This document shows, piece after piece, positions 8,144-15,500 of a stretch of 33,322 bases of DNA. Within the stretch, counting starts at the first letter, position 1, and every line of letters starts with the position of its first letter. The notes below the pieces were generated by a model. That model was not told where the DNA came from, searched no databases, and saw only the letters and a program-made list of their open reading frames with translations. The DNA lies in contig JAQGOF010000133.1 in NCBI GenBank assembly GCA_028293745.1, positions 1-33,322 of the forward strand. Direction: 5' to 3'. The translations under genes were made by a program, and so were the position numbers. The DNA comes from Gammaproteobacteria bacterium (lineage in GTDB: Bacteria > Pseudomonadota > Gammaproteobacteria > Steroidobacterales > Steroidobacteraceae).

Positions 8144-8741
8144 TTCGCCCACCGCTGAGATATTTCGCTGGAGTGCAGCAGATATAGTGTGGCAGTTACT
8201 GTCTCCCGCGTGAGCGTTGTCGATCGGATGGTGTCGAAGGAATACGTGCAGACCGCTCATCCGTACGATAGGGACCTAGCGTCTCTCGGCGCCTGGATTG
8301 AAACAGGATTTTCTTCCAGGGGCCCCTGGTGGGCGACAGTAACTGCTTTCCGGCGCTGTGACAGGCACTGGAGTATCGGCGCCCACGCGCCGTGCGCAAA
8401 AAAATCCTGCGTGCGCCCTTGCTGGAGCTTGCCTGTGGTGGCGTGATGTTGCAGGATCGCACGCAGCGCGCTGCTCGGAAAGTTGAGCACGCCAACCAGG
8501 ACGGGGTATCAAACATGTCAGGGACAGCAGGAACCAACTCACGGGCGGGGTGTACTAACAAAGGGGCGCCGCTTTTTCCGAAGCGGTGAAGATCTCGGGC
8601 GGATCGTGAACCGGAAGATGCGGGCGCATGCCTGCAGCACGACCGGGGAAGCGAAGGGGGGTCGTACGTGGAGCAAGGGAGCTCATACGTTCGGCCAGCA
8701 CGGAAGCGGAATGAATCGCACAAGGCTGTGGGGAGGCAAGG
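8144..8741. other. Palindrome-rich non-coding region upstream of RAYT-like gene
   Basis: Six hundred bases without a believable gene. Open frames on both strands have random-looking composition and no domain. The region holds several inverted repeats: a 12-base perfect pair (8192-8203 with 8335-8346), a 14-base perfect palindrome at 8316-8329 (ccaggggcccctgg), a GC hairpin cggcgc/gcgccg at 8377-8392, a 9-base pair ctgcgtgcg/cgcacgcag at 8407-8466, and ccgctt/aagcgg at 8569-8586. It may be a structured leader, a remnant of a small mobile repeat, or the promoter region of the RAYT-like gene. Confidence 0.5.
8192..8346. repeat. 12-base inverted repeat bounding a 155-base segment
   Basis: gcagttactgtc at 8192-8203 and its exact complement at 8335-8346 bound 155 bases, with a perfect 14-base palindrome just inside the right arm. 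No target-site duplication is seen. It could be the ends of a small MITE-like element or simply long-range RNA pairing. Confidence 0.45.
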
Positions 8742-9704
8742 ATGTCACGCCGATCCAGACTTCATGTGCCGGGCGGCGTGTATTACGTCGTCCAGCGCAG
8801 TAATGCACGTCAACCTATATTTACCGAGGAAGCCGACTACGCGACGTTCGAGAGACTGCTCTCGACGATGCTGGTCAGATGCCGCGTGCGCGCGCACGCA
8901 TACTGCTGGGAAACAGACGCGATCCATCTGGTCCTGCAGATTTCCGACATGCCCGTCGGGCGGCTCATGCAACGACTCAGTAGTCAGTACGCCCGTCGCG
9001 TGCACCGGCGCGCCGGCGAGCTCGGACATCTGTTCCAGCAGCGCTATCACGCCCTGCTGATCGATCCGGATGTGTACCTGTTGAGGCTGATCCAGCACGT
9101 TCACATGTTGCCGGTACGCTCCGGCAAGGTGGCGGATCCGGGCGACTACGTCTCCAGTAGTCATCTCGCCTACGCCGGAACGGCCAACACTCCGTGGCTC
9201 ACCACGAATGTTGCACTGCGGATGCTGGCACAGCGTCCGGAGCAGGCGCGCTACGCCTATCGGCGGCTCATGTTCGAGACACCGCCAGCCGGGGAGGGTG
9301 CGAGCTTCGAGCACGGCGGAACCGATGATCCGCGCGTCCTGGGCGATAGGGAGTTCATGGCGGCGATACCGCGTAACATGCGTGTCTATCGCAGCACGTA
9401 CTCGCTTGACCAGGTCATCGATACGGTCACCTGCACGTTGGGACTGGAAAGGAGCGAGGTGCTTTCCCGGTCACGGCAGCGCCGGCTCGCCTTGGCGCGC
9501 GCGTTGATCACGTGGTACGCGACTGAGCGCGGAGTCGCGACACTTGCCGAAGTCGCCCGGCGACTGCAGAGAGATCCTTCGACGCTGTTCGTGGCGGTGG
9601 AGCGGTATCGGACGTTGCGGCCGGAGCTGTTCAACCTGACGGCGCTACAGGACTCGGGGCCGTTACTGAGGCAGTTGCCCTCGCAGGCGAGTCAGCAAGG
9701 GTAA
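8742..9704 (+). CDS. RAYT-like protein (REP-associated transposase family), probably catalytically inactive
   Basis: 320 residues, a Y1-transposase/RAYT-type N-terminal domain plus a DnaA-C-like helix-turn-helix. The N-terminal part follows the family closely: RLHVPGGVYYVVQRSNARQ, then GHLFQQRYHALLIDPDVYLLRLI. The family's catalytic HUH motif (usually PNHYHLL) reads TDAIHLV, so the first histidine is Ala60 and only His62 remains. The helix that normally reads RYVxLNPVRA reads QHVHMLPVRS, so the catalytic tyrosine is His119 and the Asn is Leu123. Residues about 215-290 (LDQVIDTVTCTLGL to LQRDPSTLFVAVERY) form the C-terminal DNA-binding domain. The gene has a good GGGAGGCAAGG ribosome site and its own terminator. 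With the frame intact but the active site gone, it is likely a domesticated DNA-binding protein; that is inference. Confidence 0.8.
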   Translation: MSRRSRLHVPGGVYYVVQRSNARQPIFTEEADYATFERLLSTMLVRCRVRAHAYCWETDAIHLVLQISDMPVGRLMQRLSSQYARRVHRRAGELGHLFQQRYHALLIDPDVYLLRLIQHVHMLPVRSGKVADPGDYVSSSHLAYAGTANTPWLTTNVALRMLAQRPEQARYAYRRLMFETPPAGEGASFEHGGTDDPRVLGDREFMAAIPRNMRVYRSTYSLDQVIDTVTCTLGLERSEVLSRSRQRRLALARALITWYATERGVATLAEVARRLQRDPSTLFVAVERYRTLRPELFNLTALQDSGPLLRQLPSQASQQG

Positions 9705-9711
9705 AGGAGGG

Positions 9712-9739
9712 ACGGCGACGTCATGCGTCGCCGTCTTTT
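9712..9739 (+). terminator. Intrinsic terminator of the RAYT-like gene
   Basis: gacggcgac (9712-9720) pairs with gtcgccgtc (9727-9735) around a 6-base loop and is followed by TTTT. It lies 8 bases after the RAYT-like stop codon. A second GC hairpin, ggcgcg/cgcgcc (9746-9760), stands 1 base after the convergent oxidoreductase stop but has no T run on that strand. Confidence 0.8.
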
Positions 9740-9761
9740 CTTATCGGCGCGCCGCGCGCCG

Positions 9762-10808
9762 CTACATGAACGGGGTCGCTTCGACCCCGTTGAACCCCGG
9801 CCGCAGGCCGTGGGAAGTGCGGGCGCTCTGCAGAATCGCTTCGAGCGTCGCCGCGATGTCGAGGGACTCCTCGGGCGAAGGTCCTTCCCACTGCTTACTC
9901 GCACCCTGCACCAGCGCCGCGAACGACTCCGCCTCGGCGAGAAAACCGTTCATCGGCACAGATGGGATCTTCTCGAAATCCAGGTTGGCTGCGACGCCGC
10001 GTTTCACGAGCAACTCGGCGGGCCGGTCCAGGGGCGGATGATTGAGGAACGGCGTTTGAATCACACCGCCGGTGCCAGCGATCAGGGCCTGGCGATGAAC
10101 GCTCGTGGAGAAGCTACACGATATCTGGGCCAGCAGGCCGCTCTCGAATTCGATCGTTGCCGCCAACGCGTGGTCCACGCCACCGGCCCAGTGCGCCACA
10201 GCGTGTACTCGCGAGGGCCGCTCTTTGGCGACCATGCGAGCCAGGCTGACCGGATACGCTCCGGCGTCCATGAGAGCGCCCCCAGCAAGGTCAGGGTCGG
10301 TCCGGATGTTGGGACCCGTGGCCAGCGTGAATCCGAAACTCGCCTGGATGAGCTGCAACCTGCCGATCGCGCCTGACTCGATGATCTCCAGAAGCTTGCG
10401 GGTCTGAGGTTGGGCCCGGTAAGGATAGCCTTCCACGAGGTGAACGCCGTTGCGCCGCGCCGCTTCAAACATGGCCCGCGCTTCGGCCGCCGTTGCGCAC
10501 AACGGTTTTTCGCACAACACGTGCTTACCAGCTTCGCAGGCCCGGATTGACCACTCGGCATGCATGCTGTTGGGAAGCGGAATGTAGACGGCGTCGATCG
10601 CGGGGTCCGCAAGCAATGCTTCGTACGAGGAATGGAAGCGTGCAATACCGGTCTCGCGCGCAAACCGCTCCGCCTTGTCAGCGGTGCGGCTGGCAACTGC
10701 TGACACGACAACACGCGAGGACGGCTTCACGCCAGATATGAAAGCGCGCGCAATGTTTGCCGCGCCGAGAATCCCCACGCGCACGGCGGTGGAAATCGCT
10801 TGATTCAT
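9762..10808 (-). CDS. Gfo/Idh/MocA-family NAD(P)-dependent oxidoreductase
   Basis: 348-residue cytoplasmic oxidoreductase of the glucose-fructose oxidoreductase/inositol dehydrogenase superfamily, acting on a sugar, cyclitol or diol that cannot be specified here. The N-terminal Rossmann fold starts VRVGILGAANIARAFISG, with the glycine loop in the G-x-x-x-A form. AVYIPLPNSMHAEW and HVLCEKPLC carry the family's substrate-binding lysine (EKP). The C-terminal alpha/beta domain contains GALMDAGAYPVSLARM and GFLAEAESFAALVQG. The ATG at 10808 is 2 bases after the stop of the YhhQ-like gene, so the two are cotranscribed. The frame is open far upstream through that gene, but this is a shadow. It resembles the dimeric dihydrodiol-dehydrogenase branch more than myo-inositol dehydrogenase. 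Confidence 0.88.
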   Translation of the reverse strand: MNQAISTAVRVGILGAANIARAFISGVKPSSRVVVSAVASRTADKAERFARETGIARFHSSYEALLADPAIDAVYIPLPNSMHAEWSIRACEAGKHVLCEKPLCATAAEARAMFEAARRNGVHLVEGYPYRAQPQTRKLLEIIESGAIGRLQLIQASFGFTLATGPNIRTDPDLAGGALMDAGAYPVSLARMVAKERPSRVHAVAHWAGGVDHALAATIEFESGLLAQISCSFSTSVHRQALIAGTGGVIQTPFLNHPPLDRPAELLVKRGVAANLDFEKIPSVPMNGFLAEAESFAALVQGASKQWEGPSPEESLDIAATLEAILQSARTSHGLRPGFNGVEATPFM

Positions 10809-10810
10809 TT

Positions 10811-11503
10811 TCAGGCCTGCAACGAAAACGGTGTGAAGTTCGTACCCCGATCGAAATAGTCCTCCTGTTCCGCCCGTTTGAGGAAGCCAACGATCTTGTA
10901 GGTAGCCGGCGTCATGATGACCTCCCACGACGATTTCAGCACGTATTGAGTGATAGTCACGCCGACCAGCTGCGGCGTCGGCCAGGTACCGTAAAATGCA
11001 ATCGCGTAGAACAGTGCAGAGTCGACGAACTCGCCGCAGAGCGTCGAGCCGATGGTGCGCGTCCAGAGCCAGCGGCCGCCAGTCAGGATCTTCATCTTCG
11101 CGAGCACGAAACTGTTTACGAAGGAACCGCACCAGAATGCGATGATGGAGGCGCCGATGATCCGCGGTGTGCTGCCGAAGATGGCATCGACCGCGGCCTC
11201 CTTGTCCTTCCAGAAGTCGGCGGGCGGCAGGTGAACGACCACCGTCGCCATCAAGGATGCAAACACCAACGCCCCGAAGCCGCTCCAGACTGCGCGGCGG
11301 TCGCGGGCGTAGCCGTACACTTCCGTCAGCACATCGCCAAAAAAATACGAGAACGGGAAAAACAACACGCCCGCCGCGAATGTGACGTCCCCAAACACAG
11401 GGACATGCACGGTGGACACCTTTGCGGGGCCGATCAGGTTCGCGCACAGCAGTACGCAGACGTACGCGCCCAGGATCAGGTCATAGTACTTGTAGTTTTT
11501 CAT
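10811..11503 (-). CDS. yhhQ: Queuosine precursor transporter, YhhQ family
   Basis: 230-residue inner-membrane protein of the YhhQ/vitamin-transport (formerly DUF165) family, which imports the queuosine precursors preQ0 and preQ1 for tRNA modification. Family traits are visible: LCANLIGPAKVSTVHVPVFGDVTFAAGVLFFPFSYFFGDVLTEVYGY (given here in separate recognisable parts: the FPFSYFFGDVLTEVYG segment and the early CANLIG). Also present are FVNSFVLAKMKILTGGRWLWTR, TIGSTLCGEFVDSALFY and LKSSWEVIMTPATYKIV. About six membrane segments are expected, matching the length. Its ATG overlaps the stop of the degenerate amidohydrolase as ATGA, and the oxidoreductase follows after 2 bases. It is therefore inside an operon rather than beside queuosine synthesis genes, none of which are in the window. 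Confidence 0.9.
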   Translation of the reverse strand: MKNYKYYDLILGAYVCVLLCANLIGPAKVSTVHVPVFGDVTFAAGVLFFPFSYFFGDVLTEVYGYARDRRAVWSGFGALVFASLMATVVVHLPPADFWKDKEAAVDAIFGSTPRIIGASIIAFWCGSFVNSFVLAKMKILTGGRWLWTRTIGSTLCGEFVDSALFYAIAFYGTWPTPQLVGVTITQYVLKSSWEVIMTPATYKIVGFLKRAEQEDYFDRGTNFTPFSLQA

Positions 11504-12786
11504 CGGGCCGCATGGGCGCGCAATTTTTCCAGATAGCGGTCGCGCAACAATGTCTGCCGTGACTGCATCGGTTGCGACTGACCGGCGATGAACACTCGCT
11601 CTGCGAGTGTCGTGACTTCGAGGGGATCACCACTCCACAGCACCAGGTCTGCCGGGCGTCCACGAGCGATCGATCCGTTACGGTTCGCGACTCCGAAGAT
11701 CTCCGCGGGATTACTCGTCATCGCCGCGAGCCCTGCCTCCGGGGGCAATCCGTGCACCACCGCAACGCCTGCTGTCTGGCGCACCTTGCGGATATTGTGG
11801 GCTTGGCTGTCATCCAGGCTGAAAGCGATCTTGACACCGGCGCGATTGAGCCGGGCTGCGTTTTCAAGGGTCGCACCGATGACATCGAAGCTTGTGGGCA
11901 GATCGTCGAGAGGATTCAACACGACAGGGATGTGAGCCGCGGCGAGCTCGGGGGCGACACGCCACGCCTCCTGGCCACCCTTGATCACGGCGCGCAACTT
12001 TTCGCGCCCAGCCAACGCAATTACCTGCCGGATGTCTGCTGCGCGATCCACGTCGAACACCACGGGGCCGGTGCCGTTGAGATAACCGAGCAGCGTCTGT
12101 CTGCCGGCAGGTGTCAGGAGCCGCTGATCGTTTGGCAGAAGTGCCTTCGGCGAGCGCACTTCGCCGATTGCCTGCTCGAACAGCATGAACTGCGCCGCAC
12201 GGCTGCCACCCGACAACGCGCTTGCATCGCCGCCAAAGTCTACAAACAACGCGTGCGTACCGGGATCGATGGCTCCATCCAGCTGTGCCACGGCGCCCTG
12301 GCCTGCGATCAGGGTTCCGCCGGGAGCCCCTTTGCCACCGGCCTCGGCACTCGGGGAGACCATTGCGAACGTGATGCCGCCGAGACGGGCTACACCGAGA
12401 ATGACCGATTCGGGATTGAATGCCAGGCTGACATCGAACTCCGGGCGCATGGAGCCGAGCTTCAACGAGTAGTCATCCTGGGACGCCTCGAGACCAATTT
12501 CCTCGATACCGAGGTGGCTCAGTCCGCCAAACAACCCGGGTGTGACGGGCTTGCCGTTCGCTTCGATCACTTCCGCCCCTGCTGGTGCCTTCAGGTCGTG
12601 ACCGATGTCGGCGACCTTGCCGTCGAAGATCAACAGATCCGTATGCTCCAGAACGCCCGCCGCGCTGACCGTATGGACCGTCGCGTTCCGAATCAAAACG
12701 GCGTCAGGGGCTGCGACAGCAGCGGCCAACGGCAGCAGTGCGCTCAGTGATAGGCCAATCGCGGCGAGGAATGCCCATGCTTTCAT
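11500..12786 (-). CDS. Exported amidohydrolase-like protein lacking the HxH metal motif
   Basis: 428 residues with a Sec signal peptide (MKAWAFLAAIGLSLSALLPLAAA, cleavage near AVAA). The amidohydrolase fold is recognisable: IRNATVHTVSAAG, ANGKPVTPGLF, and the C-terminal MTSNPAEIFGVANRNGSIARGRPADLVLWSGDPLEV. The strand-1 motif, normally DxHxH, reads G87-G-L-S-H91, so the Asp and the first metal-binding His are missing and only the second His remains. The protein is probably not a metal-dependent hydrolase by itself. Its ATG overlaps the stop of an intact amidohydrolase as ATGA. Such intact/degenerate neighbours suggest a hetero-oligomer or a regulatory partner; this is inference. The stop overlaps the YhhQ-like start. 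Confidence 0.8.
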   Translation of the reverse strand: MKAWAFLAAIGLSLSALLPLAAAVAAPDAVLIRNATVHTVSAAGVLEHTDLLIFDGKVADIGHDLKAPAGAEVIEANGKPVTPGLFGGLSHLGIEEIGLEASQDDYSLKLGSMRPEFDVSLAFNPESVILGVARLGGITFAMVSPSAEAGGKGAPGGTLIAGQGAVAQLDGAIDPGTHALFVDFGGDASALSGGSRAAQFMLFEQAIGEVRSPKALLPNDQRLLTPAGRQTLLGYLNGTGPVVFDVDRAADIRQVIALAGREKLRAVIKGGQEAWRVAPELAAAHIPVVLNPLDDLPTSFDVIGATLENAARLNRAGVKIAFSLDDSQAHNIRKVRQTAGVAVVHGLPPEAGLAAMTSNPAEIFGVANRNGSIARGRPADLVLWSGDPLEVTTLAERVFIAGQSQPMQSRQTLLRDRYLEKLRAHAAR

Positions 12787-14246
12787 GGGTACACCCCCGC
12801 AGCGGCAGGCTGGCCCAGCGTGAAGTCAGATTGGGGCGTGAGTGCGGGGTTGGAGCGGTCGTAGCGCAGGGCGCCGTCGATGAGCACGAATTCGGCAAGC
12901 GCATAGACACTGAAGGGGTCGCCGTTCCAGACAACGACGTCGCCCATCTTTCCGGGCTCCAGCGTTCCGGTCCGGTCGAGTACTCCGATTGACTTGGCAG
13001 GGTTCGCCGTCAGCCACTTGATGGCGCGCTCCGGCGGAATCTCCAGCCCTGCACGGCGCCCGTACGCGATGGCTTTTGCGGCTTCCTGGTTGAGTCGCTG
13101 GATACCTTCCTCCGAGTCGGAGTGAACGATGGCGCAGCCGTTCGGAGCCGCATCGACAAACGCGATGTTTTCGGGGATACCGTCATAGGACTCCATTTTG
13201 AAGCCCCACCAGTCCGCCCACATTGCCCCGCATACTCCATTCTCGGCCAGCAGATCGGCAATCTTGTAGGCCTCGACGGCATGATGGAAGGCCGCGACGT
13301 GATAGCCGAACTCCCGTGACATATCGAGAATCGTCGCCATCTCGTCGGCGCGATAGCAATGCATGTGAACGATGATCTCGCCCTTCAACACCGCGGCCAG
13401 GGTATCGAGTTTCACGTCGCGCTTGGGCGGCTTGGCATCCTTGTCGCCGGCGGCATGCTTCCTCGCGTACTCCTGCTGATCGCGCACGTATTCCTGCGCC
13501 TCCACCCATTGGGCCCGGTATCCGGCCATGTTGCCCATCCGCGTGGATGGAAAGATGTTCCGCTCGCCGTAGACGCGTTTCGGGTTTTCGCCGCAGGCCA
13601 TCTTCAGACCCTGTGGAGCCCCGGGAAATTTCATTCCCTGGTAGGTCACGCTGGGGACGTTCTTCAGGATAACCGAGCGGCCACCAATGAGATTTGCAGA
13701 CCCCGGCAGAATCTGCAGCGACGTGATGCCGCCCGCCAGTGCGGTGCGAAAGCCCGGATCCTGCGGCCAGACCGAATGTTCGGCCCAGACATTGGGTGTG
13801 GTCGGCGAGGTAGCCTCGTTGCCGTCCGAGTTGGCTTCTACCGCAGGACTCGGATAAACGCCCAGATGTGAGTGAACGTCGATCAGGCCAGGAGTGACCC
13901 AGCGGCCGTTGCCTTCGACGATCCGGCTCTGGGGCGGTGCCTGCAGATTGGAACCGACCGACTGGATCTTACCGTTGACAATCAGCACGTCCGCGTCATC
14001 GAGGCGCGTCCCCGTTCCCGTCAACACTGTCGCATGACGTATGAGAGTCGGCGGACCGGACGGAACGTGGTAGGTAGACGGGTAGAACTCACTAGACCTG
14101 GCCGTCGAGGCAGACGGCAGAGCAAGTTGGACTGCTTTAGCTGAGTCGCCCGCCTTGTTCGGCGTTGTGGCGCAGGCCGTTACTAGAACGGCCGAAACGA
14201 TCATGGTTGCCACGGCCTGTGGCCGGATGAAAACCCTTGAACCCAT
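12783..14246 (-). CDS. Exported lipoprotein amidohydrolase (imidazolonepropionase-like)
   Basis: 487 residues. The N-terminus MGSRVFIRPQAVATMIVSAV leads to a lipobox VTAC, so a lipoprotein with Cys25 as the lipid-carrying residue is expected. The amidohydrolase domain follows, with IRHATVLTGTG and VTPGLIDVHSHLG, where D123-x-H125-x-H127 is the intact metal motif. Further probable ligands lie in EIIVHMHCYRADE and HVAAFHHAVEAYKI. The C-terminal LTANPAKSIGVLDRTGTLEPGKMGDVVVWNGDP is typical. Relatives include imidazolonepropionase-like and peptidase-like hydrolases that cleave amide bonds in cyclic or dipeptide substrates; the substrate here is unknown. The ATG at 14246 has GGGAG 5 bases before it; longer in-frame starts lie upstream but lose the signal-peptide position. 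It is followed by a degenerate paralogue overlapping as ATGA. Confidence 0.86.
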   Translation of the reverse strand: MGSRVFIRPQAVATMIVSAVLVTACATTPNKAGDSAKAVQLALPSASTARSSEFYPSTYHVPSGPPTLIRHATVLTGTGTRLDDADVLIVNGKIQSVGSNLQAPPQSRIVEGNGRWVTPGLIDVHSHLGVYPSPAVEANSDGNEATSPTTPNVWAEHSVWPQDPGFRTALAGGITSLQILPGSANLIGGRSVILKNVPSVTYQGMKFPGAPQGLKMACGENPKRVYGERNIFPSTRMGNMAGYRAQWVEAQEYVRDQQEYARKHAAGDKDAKPPKRDVKLDTLAAVLKGEIIVHMHCYRADEMATILDMSREFGYHVAAFHHAVEAYKIADLLAENGVCGAMWADWWGFKMESYDGIPENIAFVDAAPNGCAIVHSDSEEGIQRLNQEAAKAIAYGRRAGLEIPPERAIKWLTANPAKSIGVLDRTGTLEPGKMGDVVVWNGDPFSVYALAEFVLIDGALRYDRSNPALTPQSDFTLGQPAAAGVYP

Positions 14247-14281
14247 GCGCACTCCCTGGACGAAATACGAATTCACCATTA

Positions 14282-14899
14282 TCACTCAGCGCGCTCAGCG
14301 CGGGTCGAAGGATCGCTTCGCCCGCGTCGCAATCGGGCTGAAGCGGTGGAAACGTACGGTGAAGTGCTGTCAAAGAAGCGCCACGGACGTTTGGCCCAGG
14401 CTCCCGCGTAATCCACGCCGATTCGCGGGCCGCGCCCGATGTGCACGCGGGGGACAGGATCAGCTGGGCGCTCGAGCCAGAGACGCTCGCTGCACAGATC
14501 GGCGCCATTGAGCGTGCGATCGATTCTCATTGCGCGGCACAGCAGGCCGGGGCCCCAGGTCTTGTCTGTGATGCCCTCGACGGGTTCAAGGGCGCGCAGG
14601 AGCACCGCGTGCGGCACGCCTTTACGCGCCGTTACGATGTTCATGCAATTCCAGAAACCATAAATGAAATAAACGTACGCATGTCCGGGCGGGCCGAACA
14701 TGACTTCCGTGCGTTGCGTGCGCCCACGGGCCGAGTGTGCTGCCAGATCCTCGGGGCCCATGTAGGCTTCAGTCTCTACGATCCGGCCGACGCTCCTTGA
14801 ACCGCCGTCGTCGTGGACGAGATGCATGCCGATGAGTTCGCGGGCGACAAGGAGAGTGTCCTCGCGGGCGTAAAAGGTGCGGGGTAGCTTTTTAGGCAT
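14282..14899 (-). CDS. 3-methyladenine DNA glycosylase (AAG/MPG family)
   Basis: 205-residue base-excision repair enzyme that removes alkylated purines such as 3-methyladenine and hypoxanthine. The AAG fold is clear: FYAREDTLLVARELIGMHLVH, then RIVETEAYMGPEDLAAHSARG, where the Glu of ETEAY activates the water. GHAYVYFIYGFWNCMNIVT and GPGLLCRAMRIDRTLNGADL form the lesion-binding pocket. The C-terminus carries PWRFFDSTSPYVS in place of the usual PWRFWI..NPYVS, followed by an Arg-rich tail of about 20 residues. The ATG at 14899 is chosen from homology, but no ribosome site precedes it; instead a 10-base inverted repeat ends at the start codon. A GTG at 14923 in the same frame is possible. The exported amidohydrolase follows 35 bases downstream on the same strand. 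Confidence 0.9.
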   Translation of the reverse strand: MPKKLPRTFYAREDTLLVARELIGMHLVHDDGGSRSVGRIVETEAYMGPEDLAAHSARGRTQRTEVMFGPPGHAYVYFIYGFWNCMNIVTARKGVPHAVLLRALEPVEGITDKTWGPGLLCRAMRIDRTLNGADLCSERLWLERPADPVPRVHIGRGPRIGVDYAGAWAKRPWRFFDSTSPYVSTASARLRRGRSDPSTRAERAE

Positions 14900-14922
14900 G
14901 TCACACGAATTGTCGTGTGACA
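14899..14922. promoter_or_regulatory. Perfect inverted repeat abutting the glycosylase start
   Basis: tgtcacacga / tcgtgtgaca with a 4-base centre forms a perfect 10-base inverted repeat that ends at the A of the minus-strand ATG. It may be a repressor operator or an RNA hairpin hiding the ribosome site. It may also belong to the larger palindromic block next to it (14934-15020). Confidence 0.5.
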
Positions 14923-14933
14923 CACTCCAAAAG

Positions 14934-15020
14934 TCTTCATCCGGCGCGCAGCGCCGGCTCCTCCTCGGGGGTCGCGGCTTTGCGCGATCCGCCAGGAAAG
15001 TTGGCCGCAGGCCATGAAGA
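14934..15020. repeat. Cloverleaf-forming palindromic block (REP/BIME-like)
   Basis: Outer arms tcttcat (14934-14940) and atgaaga (15014-15020) enclose three hairpins. These are ccggcgc-gca-gcgccgg (14941-14957), tcgcg-gctttg-cgcga (14972-14987) and tggcc-gca-ggcca (15002-15014). Two of the loops are the same GCA triplet. The arrangement folds as a closed four-way cloverleaf and lies wholly between two minus-strand genes. It resembles clustered repetitive extragenic palindromes; whether it is repeated in the genome cannot be seen here. Confidence 0.5.
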
Positions 15021-15032
15021 GTCTTTAGCGAA

Positions 15033-15368
15033 CTACTCCGGCTTGCTCTCGCCGCGGTCGGCCGTGGCTACGCGGGTTGCGTTCTTGACGCCCACGACCC
15101 CTGGCACGCGCTTGATATCGTCGATGGCGCGACTGACTTCGGCGGAGTTCTTGGCCACTCCGGTGAGAGTCACGTTGCCCTTGTAGACATCGATGTTGAA
15201 ATCGCTCGCGGACACGGTGTTGTCCTTCACCAGTGCTGCCTTCGCGCGAGTGGCTATAGTAGTGTCATCGACGTATTGCCCGCTCGTCTCCTTGCCCTTG
15301 ATCAGATTACAGCCCGTAGCAAGCAGGGTCACTGCCATAACGGCGACTATCTTCATGGAACTGCGCAT
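15033..15368 (-). CDS. BON-domain lipoprotein (OsmY-like)
   Basis: 111 residues, exported. MRSSMKIVAVMAVTLLATGC is a lipoprotein signal with lipobox LATGC, so Cys20 would be lipid-modified. Residues about 38-105 form one BON domain, seen as DDTTIATRAKAALVKD, IDVYKGNVTLTGVAKN and AIDDIKRVPGVVGVKNAT, with the conserved glycine of the V-x-L-x-G core. BON proteins bind membranes or phospholipids and often respond to osmotic stress. The ATG at 15368 follows a good GGGAGAGGA ribosome site; a second ATG four codons on is possible. It is divergent from the L,D-transpeptidase, another envelope gene, with 178 bases between the two main starts. Confidence 0.86.
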   Translation of the reverse strand: MRSSMKIVAVMAVTLLATGCNLIKGKETSGQYVDDTTIATRAKAALVKDNTVSASDFNIDVYKGNVTLTGVAKNSAEVSRAIDDIKRVPGVVGVKNATRVATADRGESKPE

Positions 15369-15500
15369 ACATCCTCTCCCGCAACTCGTTAGTTGGTTTG
15401 CATCCGGTCTGGCTTGTACTCAGCAAGAGCAATGCCCATGATTCGAACCGCTCGGCCGTGCTTTTGTCTAAAATGCGTACGCGGGAGGAGGGGTGAAGCC

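Noticed and set aside
8196-8723. 175-codon minus-strand frame before the RAYT-like gene
   Set aside because: It has unusual Ser/Arg/Pro-rich composition, no ribosome site and no recognisable domain; it is typical of a chance frame in GC-rich DNA.
10809-11447. Upstream extension of the Gfo/Idh/MocA gene
   Set aside because: It is an out-of-frame shadow of the YhhQ-like gene; the family start is the ATG at 10808.
14934-15020. Cloverleaf fold read as a tRNA
   Set aside because: Stem lengths and loops do not fit a tRNA: there is no T-loop, no anticodon loop of 7 bases and no CCA end.
15440-15449. GGTTCGAATC on the minus strand, like a tRNA T-loop
   Set aside because: The flanking bases do not pair as a T-stem and no acceptor, D or anticodon arms can be built around it.
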